Below, piece by piece: positions 29,050 to 35,834 of a stretch of 46,797 nucleotides of DNA. The DNA is from Cytophagales bacterium. GTDB lineage: Bacteria; Bacteroidota; Bacteroidia; Cytophagales; Cyclobacteriaceae. The position numbers were made by a program, and so were the translations under genes. The notes below the pieces were generated by a model, which had not been told where the DNA came from, searched no databases, and saw only the letters and a list, made by a program, of their open reading frames with translations. Each line of letters starts with the position of its first letter. Position 1 is the stretch's first letter. The DNA is taken from contig JAAEPI010000342.1 of the NCBI GenBank assembly GCA_024232835.1, forward strand, positions 1 to 46,797. Reading direction: 5' to 3'.

Positions 29050-30285
29050 CTAGTGCGTCTCAAAGTCTGCGATCATATTCGATAGATATAATAGGGCGAG
29101 TGAATAATGATTGTGTCCTTCATATTTTTTTAGATAAACCTTGCCGCCATTGCTATTCAGATTATTCACCATCACTTCAGTATTTTTTTTATAGTAGACA
29201 ATGTTATCATCAGTGCCATGGTGGACATAAATGGGAGCGATAGGTTTCCAATTGTCTACCAGACTATTTTGATCAAATTTTTCAACCAGCTTTTTTCTAG
29301 TTTCCCCAGCTGTAAATTTTAGAATTTTAGAAGGCCTACTACTTGGCCTATCGATTAAAACATCCATTTGGTCATTCACTTCATATTTGAAGAATTTTTC
29401 CTTAGGAACAGGTGGGCCATCAGCGTATTCATTTATCGCATATAGGGTCCAAATCAGCACATCCAGATCCTCTTCGAAATCCAGCCATATAAAAGGCAGA
29501 AGAGTAAGAAATTTCTTTGCATAGTGTGATACATTGTAGAATCCCGCCAAAGGAGCATTCGCAGTAACTGTTATTGACTGAGCATATTCGCTTTCTATCA
29601 GTTTTTGGGTCGCAACACTTGCAGCCCCACCTTCTGACCATCCAGATAGAAATAACTTCTCATTGAGCCTTATTTTTTTTTCATTACAGAATTCGCGCGT
29701 AGCTAAAATGAGATCAACGGATTGCTCAGCTAACCTGTTATTAACAGAATAGCAGTGTTCATAATCACTCGTGTTCCCATACCCAACATAATCTGGAAGA
29801 CTAACAAGGTATCCATAGCTCGCTAAATAATTCCCGAATAGTCTTGTTTCATATTGTGAATCTTTCTCTTTTACTTTTTCTCCATTATACAGAGAGGGCG
29901 CGTCTAAACTCCCTTCACCTTTCGGGTACGGATAGGGGAGCATAGTTCCATGATGATATTGGATGTGGCTCATCGGCTCATCTGATTTGGGCACTACTAT
30001 AAGACCGGATAACTCAATCAATTCGTTTTGAAAAATGGAAGTATAAATGACACGGTACAAGTCAATGTCATGATTAGGGAGGTTTGATAAATCACCCTCC
30101 AATTCCTCGGCTTCAGGGAAGAATGAAATTATATCTGTTGCCTTAATTGTATTAATAAAATCAGCAGAAATTAGTTTTCCTCTTTTATTAATGAGGTTGG
30201 TATTTGTTGCACGTTCTTGAGCATAACTTTCACTGGAGTGGAGAAGGAAAGACAGAATTACTAATGAGAGAGAACATAGTTTCAT
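29050..30285 (-). CDS. Secreted alpha/beta hydrolase (lipase/esterase-like)
   Basis: 411 aa from the ATG at 30285 (MKLCSLSLVILSFLLHSSESYAQ), which gives a clean signal peptide; upstream Mets at 30309 and 30300 lie next to the palindrome. The nucleophile elbow is GWSEGG (GxSxG), with LPDYVGYGNTSDYEHC upstream, a likely acid Asp in HHGTDDNIV and the catalytic His in EGHNHYSLAL. The layout resembles the secretory lipase family. The TAG stop is directly followed by the palindrome box GCACAAC. The substrate is unknown. Confidence 0.85.
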   Translation of the reverse strand: MKLCSLSLVILSFLLHSSESYAQERATNTNLINKRGKLISADFINTIKATDIISFFPEAEELEGDLSNLPNHDIDLYRVIYTSIFQNELIELSGLIVVPKSDEPMSHIQYHHGTMLPYPYPKGEGSLDAPSLYNGEKVKEKDSQYETRLFGNYLASYGYLVSLPDYVGYGNTSDYEHCYSVNNRLAEQSVDLILATREFCNEKKIRLNEKLFLSGWSEGGAASVATQKLIESEYAQSITVTANAPLAGFYNVSHYAKKFLTLLPFIWLDFEEDLDVLIWTLYAINEYADGPPVPKEKFFKYEVNDQMDVLIDRPSSRPSKILKFTAGETRKKLVEKFDQNSLVDNWKPIAPIYVHHGTDDNIVYYKKNTEVMVNNLNSNGGKVYLKKYEGHNHYSLALLYLSNMIADFETH

Positions 30286-30304
30286 TTGCTTTATTAGCAT
30301 TAGG

Positions 30305-30537
30305 CACAACGCACAGCTAGCAGGTGTGTGCCCACCAGCTTATAAAAAGCACTAAACTAGCGAAACTGCCCAACCACCACAACAGTATCCACGAAGAACT
30401 GAGTTCCACAAGATAAAACCCAGAAAGGAAAATGCGGCTGGAAGCAATGAAGTTTCAGAATGGGTAGTGTAGCGGACAAGTTCCCGATGAAGCTGGCAGA
30501 ATACTCATTTGGCACATAACTGCTAGCACCTGTTGTG
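30305..30537 (-). repeat. attC-like palindrome 3 (233 bp)
   Basis: Left arm: CACAAC, spacer GCACA, GCTAGCAG, GTGTGTGCCCACCAGC. Right arm: GGCACATAA, CTGCTAGC, spacer ACCT, GTTGTG. GCTAGCAG and CTGCTAGC pair perfectly. An inner ACTGCCCA / TGGGTAGT pair continues the quasi-palindrome. It separates the hydrolase gene from the HigBA-type pair. Confidence 0.7.
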
Positions 30538-30545
30538 GCTCGTTT

Positions 30546-30839
30546 TTATCCGATTGTCAAGTTCACCCGTTTGCCGAGTCCTATCTCCAGAAGTTTGTAA
30601 AGTGTTGAAAGTTGGATGTCGCTGTGTCCGTTCTCAATTCTTGAAATAAAGCTCTTTTTTGTTCCAGTTCTTTCAGCAAGTTGTTCCTGAGTTAAATCAG
30701 CTTCCTTACGAGCATCACGAATGATTTCACCAATTGCGAATGCCTTTGCTTTAATTTCAAAGTTTGCTCGTTCGGCAGTGCCAATCTTTCCGTACCTCTG
30801 GTCAAGGTGTTCGTCGAGTGTTGTTAAATGCTCTTTCAT
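30546..30839 (-). CDS. HigA-like XRE antitoxin
   Basis: 97 aa. After an N-terminal segment, an XRE helix-turn-helix occupies about residues 36-90 (IGEIIRDARKEADLTQEQLAERTGTKKSFISRIENGHSDIQLSTLYKLLEIGLGK). It should bind the toxin and repress the pair by binding its promoter. Its ATG overlaps the toxin stop by 4 nt (ATGA). Toxin-first order is the HigBA arrangement. Confidence 0.9.
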   Translation of the reverse strand: MKEHLTTLDEHLDQRYGKIGTAERANFEIKAKAFAIGEIIRDARKEADLTQEQLAERTGTKKSFISRIENGHSDIQLSTLYKLLEIGLGKRVNLTIG

Positions 30840-31186
30840 TTTGATCGCTTTTTAAGTTCAAAATATTCGTTCTTAATCTTCAATGCTTTGTCAATTTCTT
30901 TGTTCGGTGTTTTCTGAGATTTCTTTTGAAATCCGTTGAAAAGTATAACCAAGTTCCCTTCATCGAAACAACAAAACACTCGGTAGATGTTGCTCCTATA
31001 TTCAATACGGATTTCAAAAAGTCCATCAGTTCCAGTCATATGTTTGAAGAACTTCTTAGGAATCCGTTCGGCTATTCGAACTAGGAACAGGACATGATCA
31101 ATCTTGTCTTTTAGTTTATCGTTCAGGGGATCGTAAAAGTCCTTGAAGTAATGTTTAAAAAAGACAAGTTGCCTTTGTTGGTCCAT
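30836..31186 (-). CDS. HigB/RelE-type toxin (Gp49-like)
   Basis: 116 aa. FFKHYFKDFYDPL, then LFEIRIEYRSNIYRVFCCFDEGNLVILFNGFQKKSQKTPNKEIDKALKIKNEYF match the phage-derived Gp49/HigB toxin family, ribosome-associated mRNA endoribonucleases. The Arg and Tyr residues typical of the active-site sheet and the KKxxKTPxxEIxKA segment are present. It overlaps the antitoxin gene by 4 nt. The 75-nt upstream gap before the palindrome could hold its own promoter; it contains the AGTTAACTAATAAGTTAAC repeat. Confidence 0.88.
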   Translation of the reverse strand: MDQQRQLVFFKHYFKDFYDPLNDKLKDKIDHVLFLVRIAERIPKKFFKHMTGTDGLFEIRIEYRSNIYRVFCCFDEGNLVILFNGFQKKSQKTPNKEIDKALKIKNEYFELKKRSK

Positions 31187-31261
31187 ACCACAAAGTTAAC
31201 TAATAAGTTAACACGAAAAAAGTCTTAAAAGGTTCGAGAATCTGCGATCAGAAGTATGAGC

Positions 31262-31493
31262 CACAACGCTAAGCTAGCAAGTGTGTGCCCACCAGCTATT
31301 AAACTACGATAAAGGTAGCGCAACTGCCCAACCCCCACAAAAGCTTCTCTGATTCAATGCGCAAAGAAGATGTCCGTCCAGAAGAAAGGAAGGTGGGAGG
31401 AGAGAAGTAGAAACAGAAAGGGTAGTGGAGCGGTTTGTTTACTCAGAGGCCTACAGAAAGCATCATGGCGCATAACTGCTAGCGATTGTTGTG
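31262..31493 (-). repeat. attC-like palindrome 4 (232 bp)
   Basis: Left arm: CACAAC, spacer GCTAA, GCTAGCAAG, TGTGTGCCCACCAGC. Right arm: GGCGCATAA, CTGCTAGC, spacer GATT, GTTGTG. One extra A in GCTAGCAAG leaves a single unpaired base in the arm, like the extrahelical base of attC sites. The middle shares AACTGCCCAACC and GGGTAGTGGAGCGGTTTGTTT with the other long copies. Confidence 0.7.
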
Positions 31494-31494
31494 C

Positions 31495-32553
31495 TTAGTG
31501 TTTTTTATTTTTTTTGTAGTTCTTAATCATTTTTCCAAAATCTTTATCCTTTTTATGTCTTTCTGCAACTGTCGATTCAAAATGCTCTTTTTCACGTTCC
31601 ATTTTTAGAAAGTTAGCATAAAAACTTTCTTCAATTTCTCCTCTGTCAACTGCAGCTAAAACAGCACAGTCAATTTCTGAAGTATGTGTACAATCCTTGA
31701 ATTTACAGTCTTTAGATAGTTTAATTATTTCTTCAAATGTCATCCCCAACCCTTCTGTTGAATCCGTAATTCCAACTTCTCTCATTCCTGGATTGTCAAT
31801 TATAATTCCGCCATTCTCAAGAACTAACAATTCCCTATGGCTTGTAATATGTCTACCTTTGTTTGTACTTATGCTAATTGTATTAGTTTTCATTAATTGT
31901 TTACCTGAAAGATTGTTCAAAAGAGTTGATTTCCCTACTCCCGATGAGCCTAACAAGCAGTAGGTTTTTTCTTTTTTGATATTCTCTTTGAGTTTTTCAA
32001 GACCATTTAAGGTTTCATTACTTATTTTAATTACAGGTACTTGTTTTATTCGTTCTTGAACTTTAGAAACCAACTCAGTTAATTCAGTATTATCTATTAA
32101 ATCTATTTTGTTGAGAATGATAATCGGTACTACATTTGATGTATAGCAAATGGTCAGGTATCTTTCTATTCGATTAATATTAAAATCCCTGTCAACTGCT
32201 TGTACAATAAAAGCATAATCAATATTTGTTGCTATAATTTGTTTCTCGCCTTGTTTTCCAACTGCTTGTCTTTCAATAATAGTTTCTCTTGGAAAGACAG
32301 AATGAATAAGTACTTTATTGTCATCATATTCAGAAATCGCAACCCAATCACCAACGGCAGGAAAATCCGACCTATTATGAGCCGAAAATCTTAAATTTCC
32401 GATTATCTCTGCCTCATATTCTTTTTCGGTAGTTTTTACAAAGTATCTTTCTTTGTGTTCTGATATAACTCGTCCAACTTCTAATGAATCAAGCTTTTGC
32501 TCTTTTCGGTAGTTTTCAAAATCTATGTTATATCCTAAATCTTCAAGTGTCAT
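31495..32553 (-). CDS. RsgA-type ribosome-dependent GTPase (cassette copy)
   Basis: 352 aa with an N-terminal OB fold, a circularly permuted GTPase domain (G4 NKID, then P-loop GSSGVGKSTLLN, switch GRHITSHRE, G3 DNPGM) and a C-terminal zinc knuckle with CKFKDCTH and CAV. This is the RsgA (YjeQ) family, which checks 30S maturation. It is AT-rich, and its TAA stop directly abuts the palindrome box GCACAAC, so it is a cassette passenger. Being roughly 350 aa, it is longer than the typical single-copy enzyme and is probably a paralogue rather than the housekeeping gene. Confidence 0.9.
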   Translation of the reverse strand: MTLEDLGYNIDFENYRKEQKLDSLEVGRVISEHKERYFVKTTEKEYEAEIIGNLRFSAHNRSDFPAVGDWVAISEYDDNKVLIHSVFPRETIIERQAVGKQGEKQIIATNIDYAFIVQAVDRDFNINRIERYLTICYTSNVVPIIILNKIDLIDNTELTELVSKVQERIKQVPVIKISNETLNGLEKLKENIKKEKTYCLLGSSGVGKSTLLNNLSGKQLMKTNTISISTNKGRHITSHRELLVLENGGIIIDNPGMREVGITDSTEGLGMTFEEIIKLSKDCKFKDCTHTSEIDCAVLAAVDRGEIEESFYANFLKMEREKEHFESTVAERHKKDKDFGKMIKNYKKNKKH

Positions 32554-32573
32554 TTCTTTTGTCTTGTATTAAG

Positions 32574-32734
32574 CACAACACCTTAGATAAACGCACTATT
32601 GCGTTTATCCACCACTCAAATATAAACGAATGCACCGTTTATTGCGGCTGTATTCTTTATTCGCCAGATCCATACTATTGAAAGAACTCTCGTTATTCGT
32701 ATAAATAAGCCTTTAAAAACGTTCATATACGTTT
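32574..32734. repeat. Right-hand half-site and AAACG/CGTTT inverted repeats
   Basis: CACAAC at 32574-32579 with a 5-nt spacer (ACCTT) is the outermost box, but no GTTGTG partner follows on the right. Instead there are three inverted repeats: GATAAACGCA-ctat-TGCGTTTATC (32586-32609, perfect 10-bp stem), ATAAACG...CGTTTAT (32622-32642) and AAACG...CGTTT (32717-32734). They could be recombinase or regulator binding sites at the array's leading edge, in the position where attI would be. Confidence 0.45.
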
Positions 32735-32804
32735 AGTAATACGATTTACCTGGGAAACTTATTTAGCATCCTGTAGGCTCGGGTGCTTACCTAAAAACTC
32801 CATT

Positions 32805-32812
32805 GTACCTTT
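32805..32812 (+). promoter_or_regulatory. Promoter of the DUF2480 gene
   Basis: TACCTTTG matches TANNTTTG and ends 5 nt before the ATG at 32818, predicting a leaderless or near-leaderless mRNA. No good -33 element is seen. Confidence 0.55.
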
Positions 32813-32817
32813 GCCTT

Positions 32818-33333
32818 ATGTCCGCCTCAGAACCCATCGTGAACCAAGTTGCAAAGAGCCCACTTATGTCTATTGATTTGGATGAGTACTTGCACAAAGG
32901 AGATTTGGTCGATTTTGATTTGAAGGATCGTCTTTTTCAAGGATTGATTCTGCGTGAGAAAGATTTTAGAGAGTTTATCAAATTCCATGATTGGGGTCAG
33001 TATGAAGGCAAGAATGTTCGACTATTTTGTTCAGCGGATGCGGTAATTCCTATTTGGGCTTATATGCTACTTATGACCAAGCTCACTGATGCCAATCTGG
33101 TCATAGAGGGGTCGGAGGACGATATGGAAAAGGGCTTGATTCTTCAGGCCATTAGTAAAATGATGGAGGAGGATTTTACTGAAGCCAAGGTGGTGATCAA
33201 AGGATGCGGACATTTCCGAAACAATGAGTTTGCCTACACCGAACTCACCAAAGCACTAATACCGCATGTGGCTAGTCTAATGTATGGGGAGCCATGTAGT
33301 ACCGTGCCGGTATACAAAAAACCTAAGGGGTGA
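32818..33333 (+). CDS. DUF2480 family protein
   Basis: 171 aa from the ATG at 32818 (MSASEPIVNQVAKSPLMSIDLDEY); the track start is a TTG inside the promoter. FDLKDRLFQGLILREKDFREFIKFHDWGQYEGKNV, CSADAVIPIWAYMLL and the C-terminal MYGEPCSTVPVYKKPKG are the signatures of this Bacteroidota-restricted cytosolic family. Its function is unknown. It is the first ordinary chromosomal gene right of the cassette array. Confidence 0.9.
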   Translation: MSASEPIVNQVAKSPLMSIDLDEYLHKGDLVDFDLKDRLFQGLILREKDFREFIKFHDWGQYEGKNVRLFCSADAVIPIWAYMLLMTKLTDANLVIEGSEDDMEKGLILQAISKMMEEDFTEAKVVIKGCGHFRNNEFAYTELTKALIPHVASLMYGEPCSTVPVYKKPKG

Positions 33334-33504
33334 CTTCCTAACCTCACCTCATCCGAAAAAAATCACTCAAAGGTTCTTTTAAATCTAAAAGGTGCATTTA
33401 CTTATTGAATTTAATTGCTGTTTATTTTCCGATCATGTAAACTTTGTTGCCTTTCTTTAAGCATCGAAATAGTTTTGTGTTTCATTCAACAACCAACCTT
33501 CTTA

Positions 33505-33750
33505 TGACTGTCACTTCAAAATCATCCTCCGATGGCCAGATGTCCCTTGCTAGGGATTGAAGAAGAGATTGTTTTCTTCTTTGACTATAAAAATCAAGTA
33601 CTAAAGGACTGTTCTTTGCCATCCTTCATGAGAAGCAACCTCCAGCACATCATGCCCTTCTCATAGTCCTCCTGCATCGCGAAATGTCTGGATTCTACTT
33701 TCGGCACTGATACCTGCTCCCGTTAAAACTACTATTTTACCCATTTTCAT
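33505..33750 (-). pseudogene. Sirtuin (NAD-dependent deacylase) remnant
   Basis: The minus strand from ATG 33750 (or 33744) reads GKIVVLTGAGISAES..IQTFRDAGGL, the NAD-binding start of CobB-type sirtuins. A TGA then falls where the family usually has Trp (GLWEG). The frame continues EGHDVLEVASHEGW, followed by a frameshift; an N-terminal-third fragment including FEVTVI remains and the rest is gone. The remnant fills most of the 505-bp gap before the next gene. Confidence 0.75.
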
Positions 33751-33808
33751 GACATATTCTCTCTCAAAACATTCTTTACAAGAATCCTATTTTTGTCATT
33801 CGCGACAC

Positions 33809-33816
33809 TAGTTTTG
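33809..33816 (+). promoter_or_regulatory. Promoter of the outer-membrane barrel gene
   Basis: TAGTTTTG matches TANNTTTG, 22 bp before the ATG at 33839. A TTTTTG lies upstream, but with a short 13-bp spacer. Confidence 0.55.
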
Positions 33817-33838
33817 CGGTAAACAAACAAATTACAAT

Positions 33839-34363
33839 ATGAAAAAATTATTATCAATGTCAATTTTGGGAGCTGCAATGATTTTTAGCTTCGATTCAAA
33901 TGCTCAAACAGAACAAGGTGGGTGGCTTGTTAGCGGTTCATCTAATCTTGGGTTTTCTTCGACAAAACATAAAGATGATGATGATGCATTGACCAGTTTT
34001 AACGTTAATGCAAAAGTTGGTAATTTCATTATGGAGAATCTTGCGCTCGGTCTTGATCTTGGCTATGTAAGTTTAAAACAGGGCGATGCTGAATTGAGTA
34101 CAACTGAGATTGGAGGTTTCGCTCGATACTACGTTGGTGGAACTTTTTTCTTGGGGGCAGGATACATTGCCACAAGTACTGGCGATGGTAGCGATAACGA
34201 TAATGTCACTGGAAGTTGGATTAATATTGAGGGAGGTTATCCTATATTTTTAGGCGATAATATTGCTATAGAACCAGCTCTTGAATACAATATTGGCGGA
34301 GGAGATGAAAATGAAGATGTATCAGGTTTTGGTCTTAACGTTGGATTCACGCTCTATTTTTAA
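33839..34363 (+). CDS. Outer-membrane beta-barrel protein
   Basis: 174 aa with a signal peptide (MKKLLSMSILGAAMIFSFDSNA). The mature part alternates glycine- and aromatic-rich strands (GGWLVSGSSNLGFSS, NLALGLDLGYVSL, GGFARYYVGGTFFLGAGYI) and ends LNVGFTLYF, with the terminal Phe used by the BAM machinery. An 8-strand OmpW/OmpA-like barrel is likely. It has its own promoter and a terminator 20 nt downstream, so it is monocistronic. Confidence 0.85.
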   Translation: MKKLLSMSILGAAMIFSFDSNAQTEQGGWLVSGSSNLGFSSTKHKDDDDALTSFNVNAKVGNFIMENLALGLDLGYVSLKQGDAELSTTEIGGFARYYVGGTFFLGAGYIATSTGDGSDNDNVTGSWINIEGGYPIFLGDNIAIEPALEYNIGGGDENEDVSGFGLNVGFTLYF

Positions 34364-34382
34364 GTATAGACTAAGTCAAAAA

Positions 34383-34407
34383 AACCTCCTTCGGGAGGTT
34401 TTTTTTT
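34383..34407 (+). terminator. Intrinsic terminator of the barrel gene
   Basis: AACCTCC-TTCG-GGAGGTT, a 7-bp stem with a stable UUCG tetraloop, is followed by T7 and preceded by A-rich sequence. It starts 20 nt after the stop at 34363. Confidence 0.93.
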
Positions 34408-34438
34408 GAGCAAATTCTCAAGCCAATTTTATTTCTGC

Positions 34439-34446
34439 CATCTTTG
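34439..34446 (+). promoter_or_regulatory. Near-consensus promoter of the DUF885 gene
   Basis: CATCTTTG matches TANNTTTG at 7 of 8 positions, 5 nt before the ATG at 34452. As at carA and the DUF2480 gene, the transcript would be leaderless or nearly so. Confidence 0.45.
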
Positions 34447-34451
34447 AGCCT

Positions 34452-35747
34452 ATGAAAAATCTAATCAAATATCTACTTCTGCTTGCCATCATTCCTTCAT
34501 GCTCCACAAATGAAGGAGGAGTGAAATCACTCAATGATATAGCCATTGATTACGTAAGGCTTGGTCTCGAAATTGGCGAGTATGATCCTGCCTTTGTAGA
34601 TGCGTATTACGGACCAGATTCCTTGAAATTCTCAGGGACAAAATTAGATAGCCTTCCGAAGGAAGATTTCTTAAAGAGAGTGGCCGATCTCAAATCAGAA
34701 TTGACAAAAGTTTCTAGTAACTCCAATTCTACGGATGACGAAAAATTGAGATCCAATTGGATGTTTTCGCAGCTCACTGCATTTGATCGACGAATCAGAA
34801 TTGCAAGTGGAGACTTAGGCACCTTCGATGAGGAAGCGGAGGATTTGTTTGGTGTCAAAATCCCAAGCTATGATTCTACTCACTTCATTCGTTTGATTGC
34901 AGAATTGGATACCGTTCTGCCAGGAGAAGGGACTCTCGACGAACGGAAGGCTGCTCTTACTTCTAAGTTCACCATTCCAGAAGACCGAATCGATACGGTT
35001 TTCATGGTGGCGATAGAAGCAGCCAGGAAAATCACCCAAGAGAGATTTGATCTACCAGAAGGTGAGACCTTCACACTTGAGTATGTGCGAGATAAAACAT
35101 GGAGTGGCTACAACTGGTATCAAGGGAATTATAAGAGCTTAATTCAAATCAATCTTGATAGACCCATCCTTGTGGATCGTGTCATTGACCTAGCATGTCA
35201 TGAGGGTTACCCAGGTCATCATGTGTATAATATGATGCTGGAAAAAAATCTATATGCTGACAAAGGGTGGGTCGAAATTTCACTTTATCCATTATTCAGT
35301 CCTATGTCATTAATTGCTGAGGGGAGTGCGAACTATGGAATAGAGATGGCCTTCCCTGGGGAGTCCTACAACAAATTTGCTAAAGAGGTGCTGTTGCCAA
35401 TCGCGGGATTGGATACCACAGGAGCTGATGCATACTTTAAGTATATCAGTATCAAATCAAAGCTGAACTATGCCAGAAATGAAGCTGCTCGAGGTATAAT
35501 AAATGGCACAATGACAGAAGCAGAATACACACATTGGCTGGAGGACTTTGCGATGATCAACTCCTCTGTCCCGTTTATCAAGGCCTATCGTAGCTACATG
35601 GTAAACTACAATTATGGTAAGGATTTGGTTAAGAATTATGTTGAGAATCAAGTGGAATCACAATCTTCCTCAGATGATGATCGTTGGGAGGCATTTGATA
35701 AATTATTAAGTAATCCTGTGATGCCGAAGGAGTTGTTGGAGGAGTAG
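34452..35747 (+). CDS. DUF885 lipoprotein (putative metallopeptidase)
   Basis: 431 aa with a lipoprotein signal (MKNLIKYLLLLAIIPSC, Cys at 17). The conserved DUF885 motif HEGYPGHHV near residue 250 is an HExxPGHH zinc-type site, followed by LIAEGSANYGIEMAF, another conserved block that probably supplies the third ligand Glu. The DUF885 family is related to zinc peptidases; substrate unknown. It is a solitary gene with its own promoter. Confidence 0.85.
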   Translation: MKNLIKYLLLLAIIPSCSTNEGGVKSLNDIAIDYVRLGLEIGEYDPAFVDAYYGPDSLKFSGTKLDSLPKEDFLKRVADLKSELTKVSSNSNSTDDEKLRSNWMFSQLTAFDRRIRIASGDLGTFDEEAEDLFGVKIPSYDSTHFIRLIAELDTVLPGEGTLDERKAALTSKFTIPEDRIDTVFMVAIEAARKITQERFDLPEGETFTLEYVRDKTWSGYNWYQGNYKSLIQINLDRPILVDRVIDLACHEGYPGHHVYNMMLEKNLYADKGWVEISLYPLFSPMSLIAEGSANYGIEMAFPGESYNKFAKEVLLPIAGLDTTGADAYFKYISIKSKLNYARNEAARGIINGTMTEAEYTHWLEDFAMINSSVPFIKAYRSYMVNYNYGKDLVKNYVENQVESQSSSDDDRWEAFDKLLSNPVMPKELLEE

Positions 35748-35834
35748 ATAACAATTTTGCACTGACTCTTTTCGAAAATTTTGTCTCAAAGGATGTACTA
35801 GTTCGTTCTGAATTTACTGGGCGCGAACTGGTTA

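Larger units (their letters stand above)
27341..32579 (-). mobile_element. attC-like gene-cassette array without integrase
   Basis: Five gene units, all on the minus strand, alternate with four complete large palindromes and end in a half-site on each side. Units from right to left: rsgA-like, higBA-type, alpha/beta hydrolase, PIN toxin plus small partner, GldM-N-like lipoprotein. Each palindrome has outer boxes (GTTGTG or GTTAGAG with complements), a 5-nt spacer on its left arm and a 4-nt spacer on its right arm, inner boxes (GCTAGCAG-like) and a conserved GTGTGCC-type segment. The last bases of a unit match the reverse complement of its first bases beyond the core. This is the organisation of integron cassettes. 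No IntI gene is present in the window. Confidence 0.7.

Noticed and set aside
27341-32579. CRISPR array or simple tandem repeat
   Set aside because: The repeats are 122-301 bp palindromes separated by genes of different length; no short regular spacers.
27341-32579. Composite transposon or prophage
   Set aside because: No transposase, integrase or phage structural gene, and no target-site duplication was seen.
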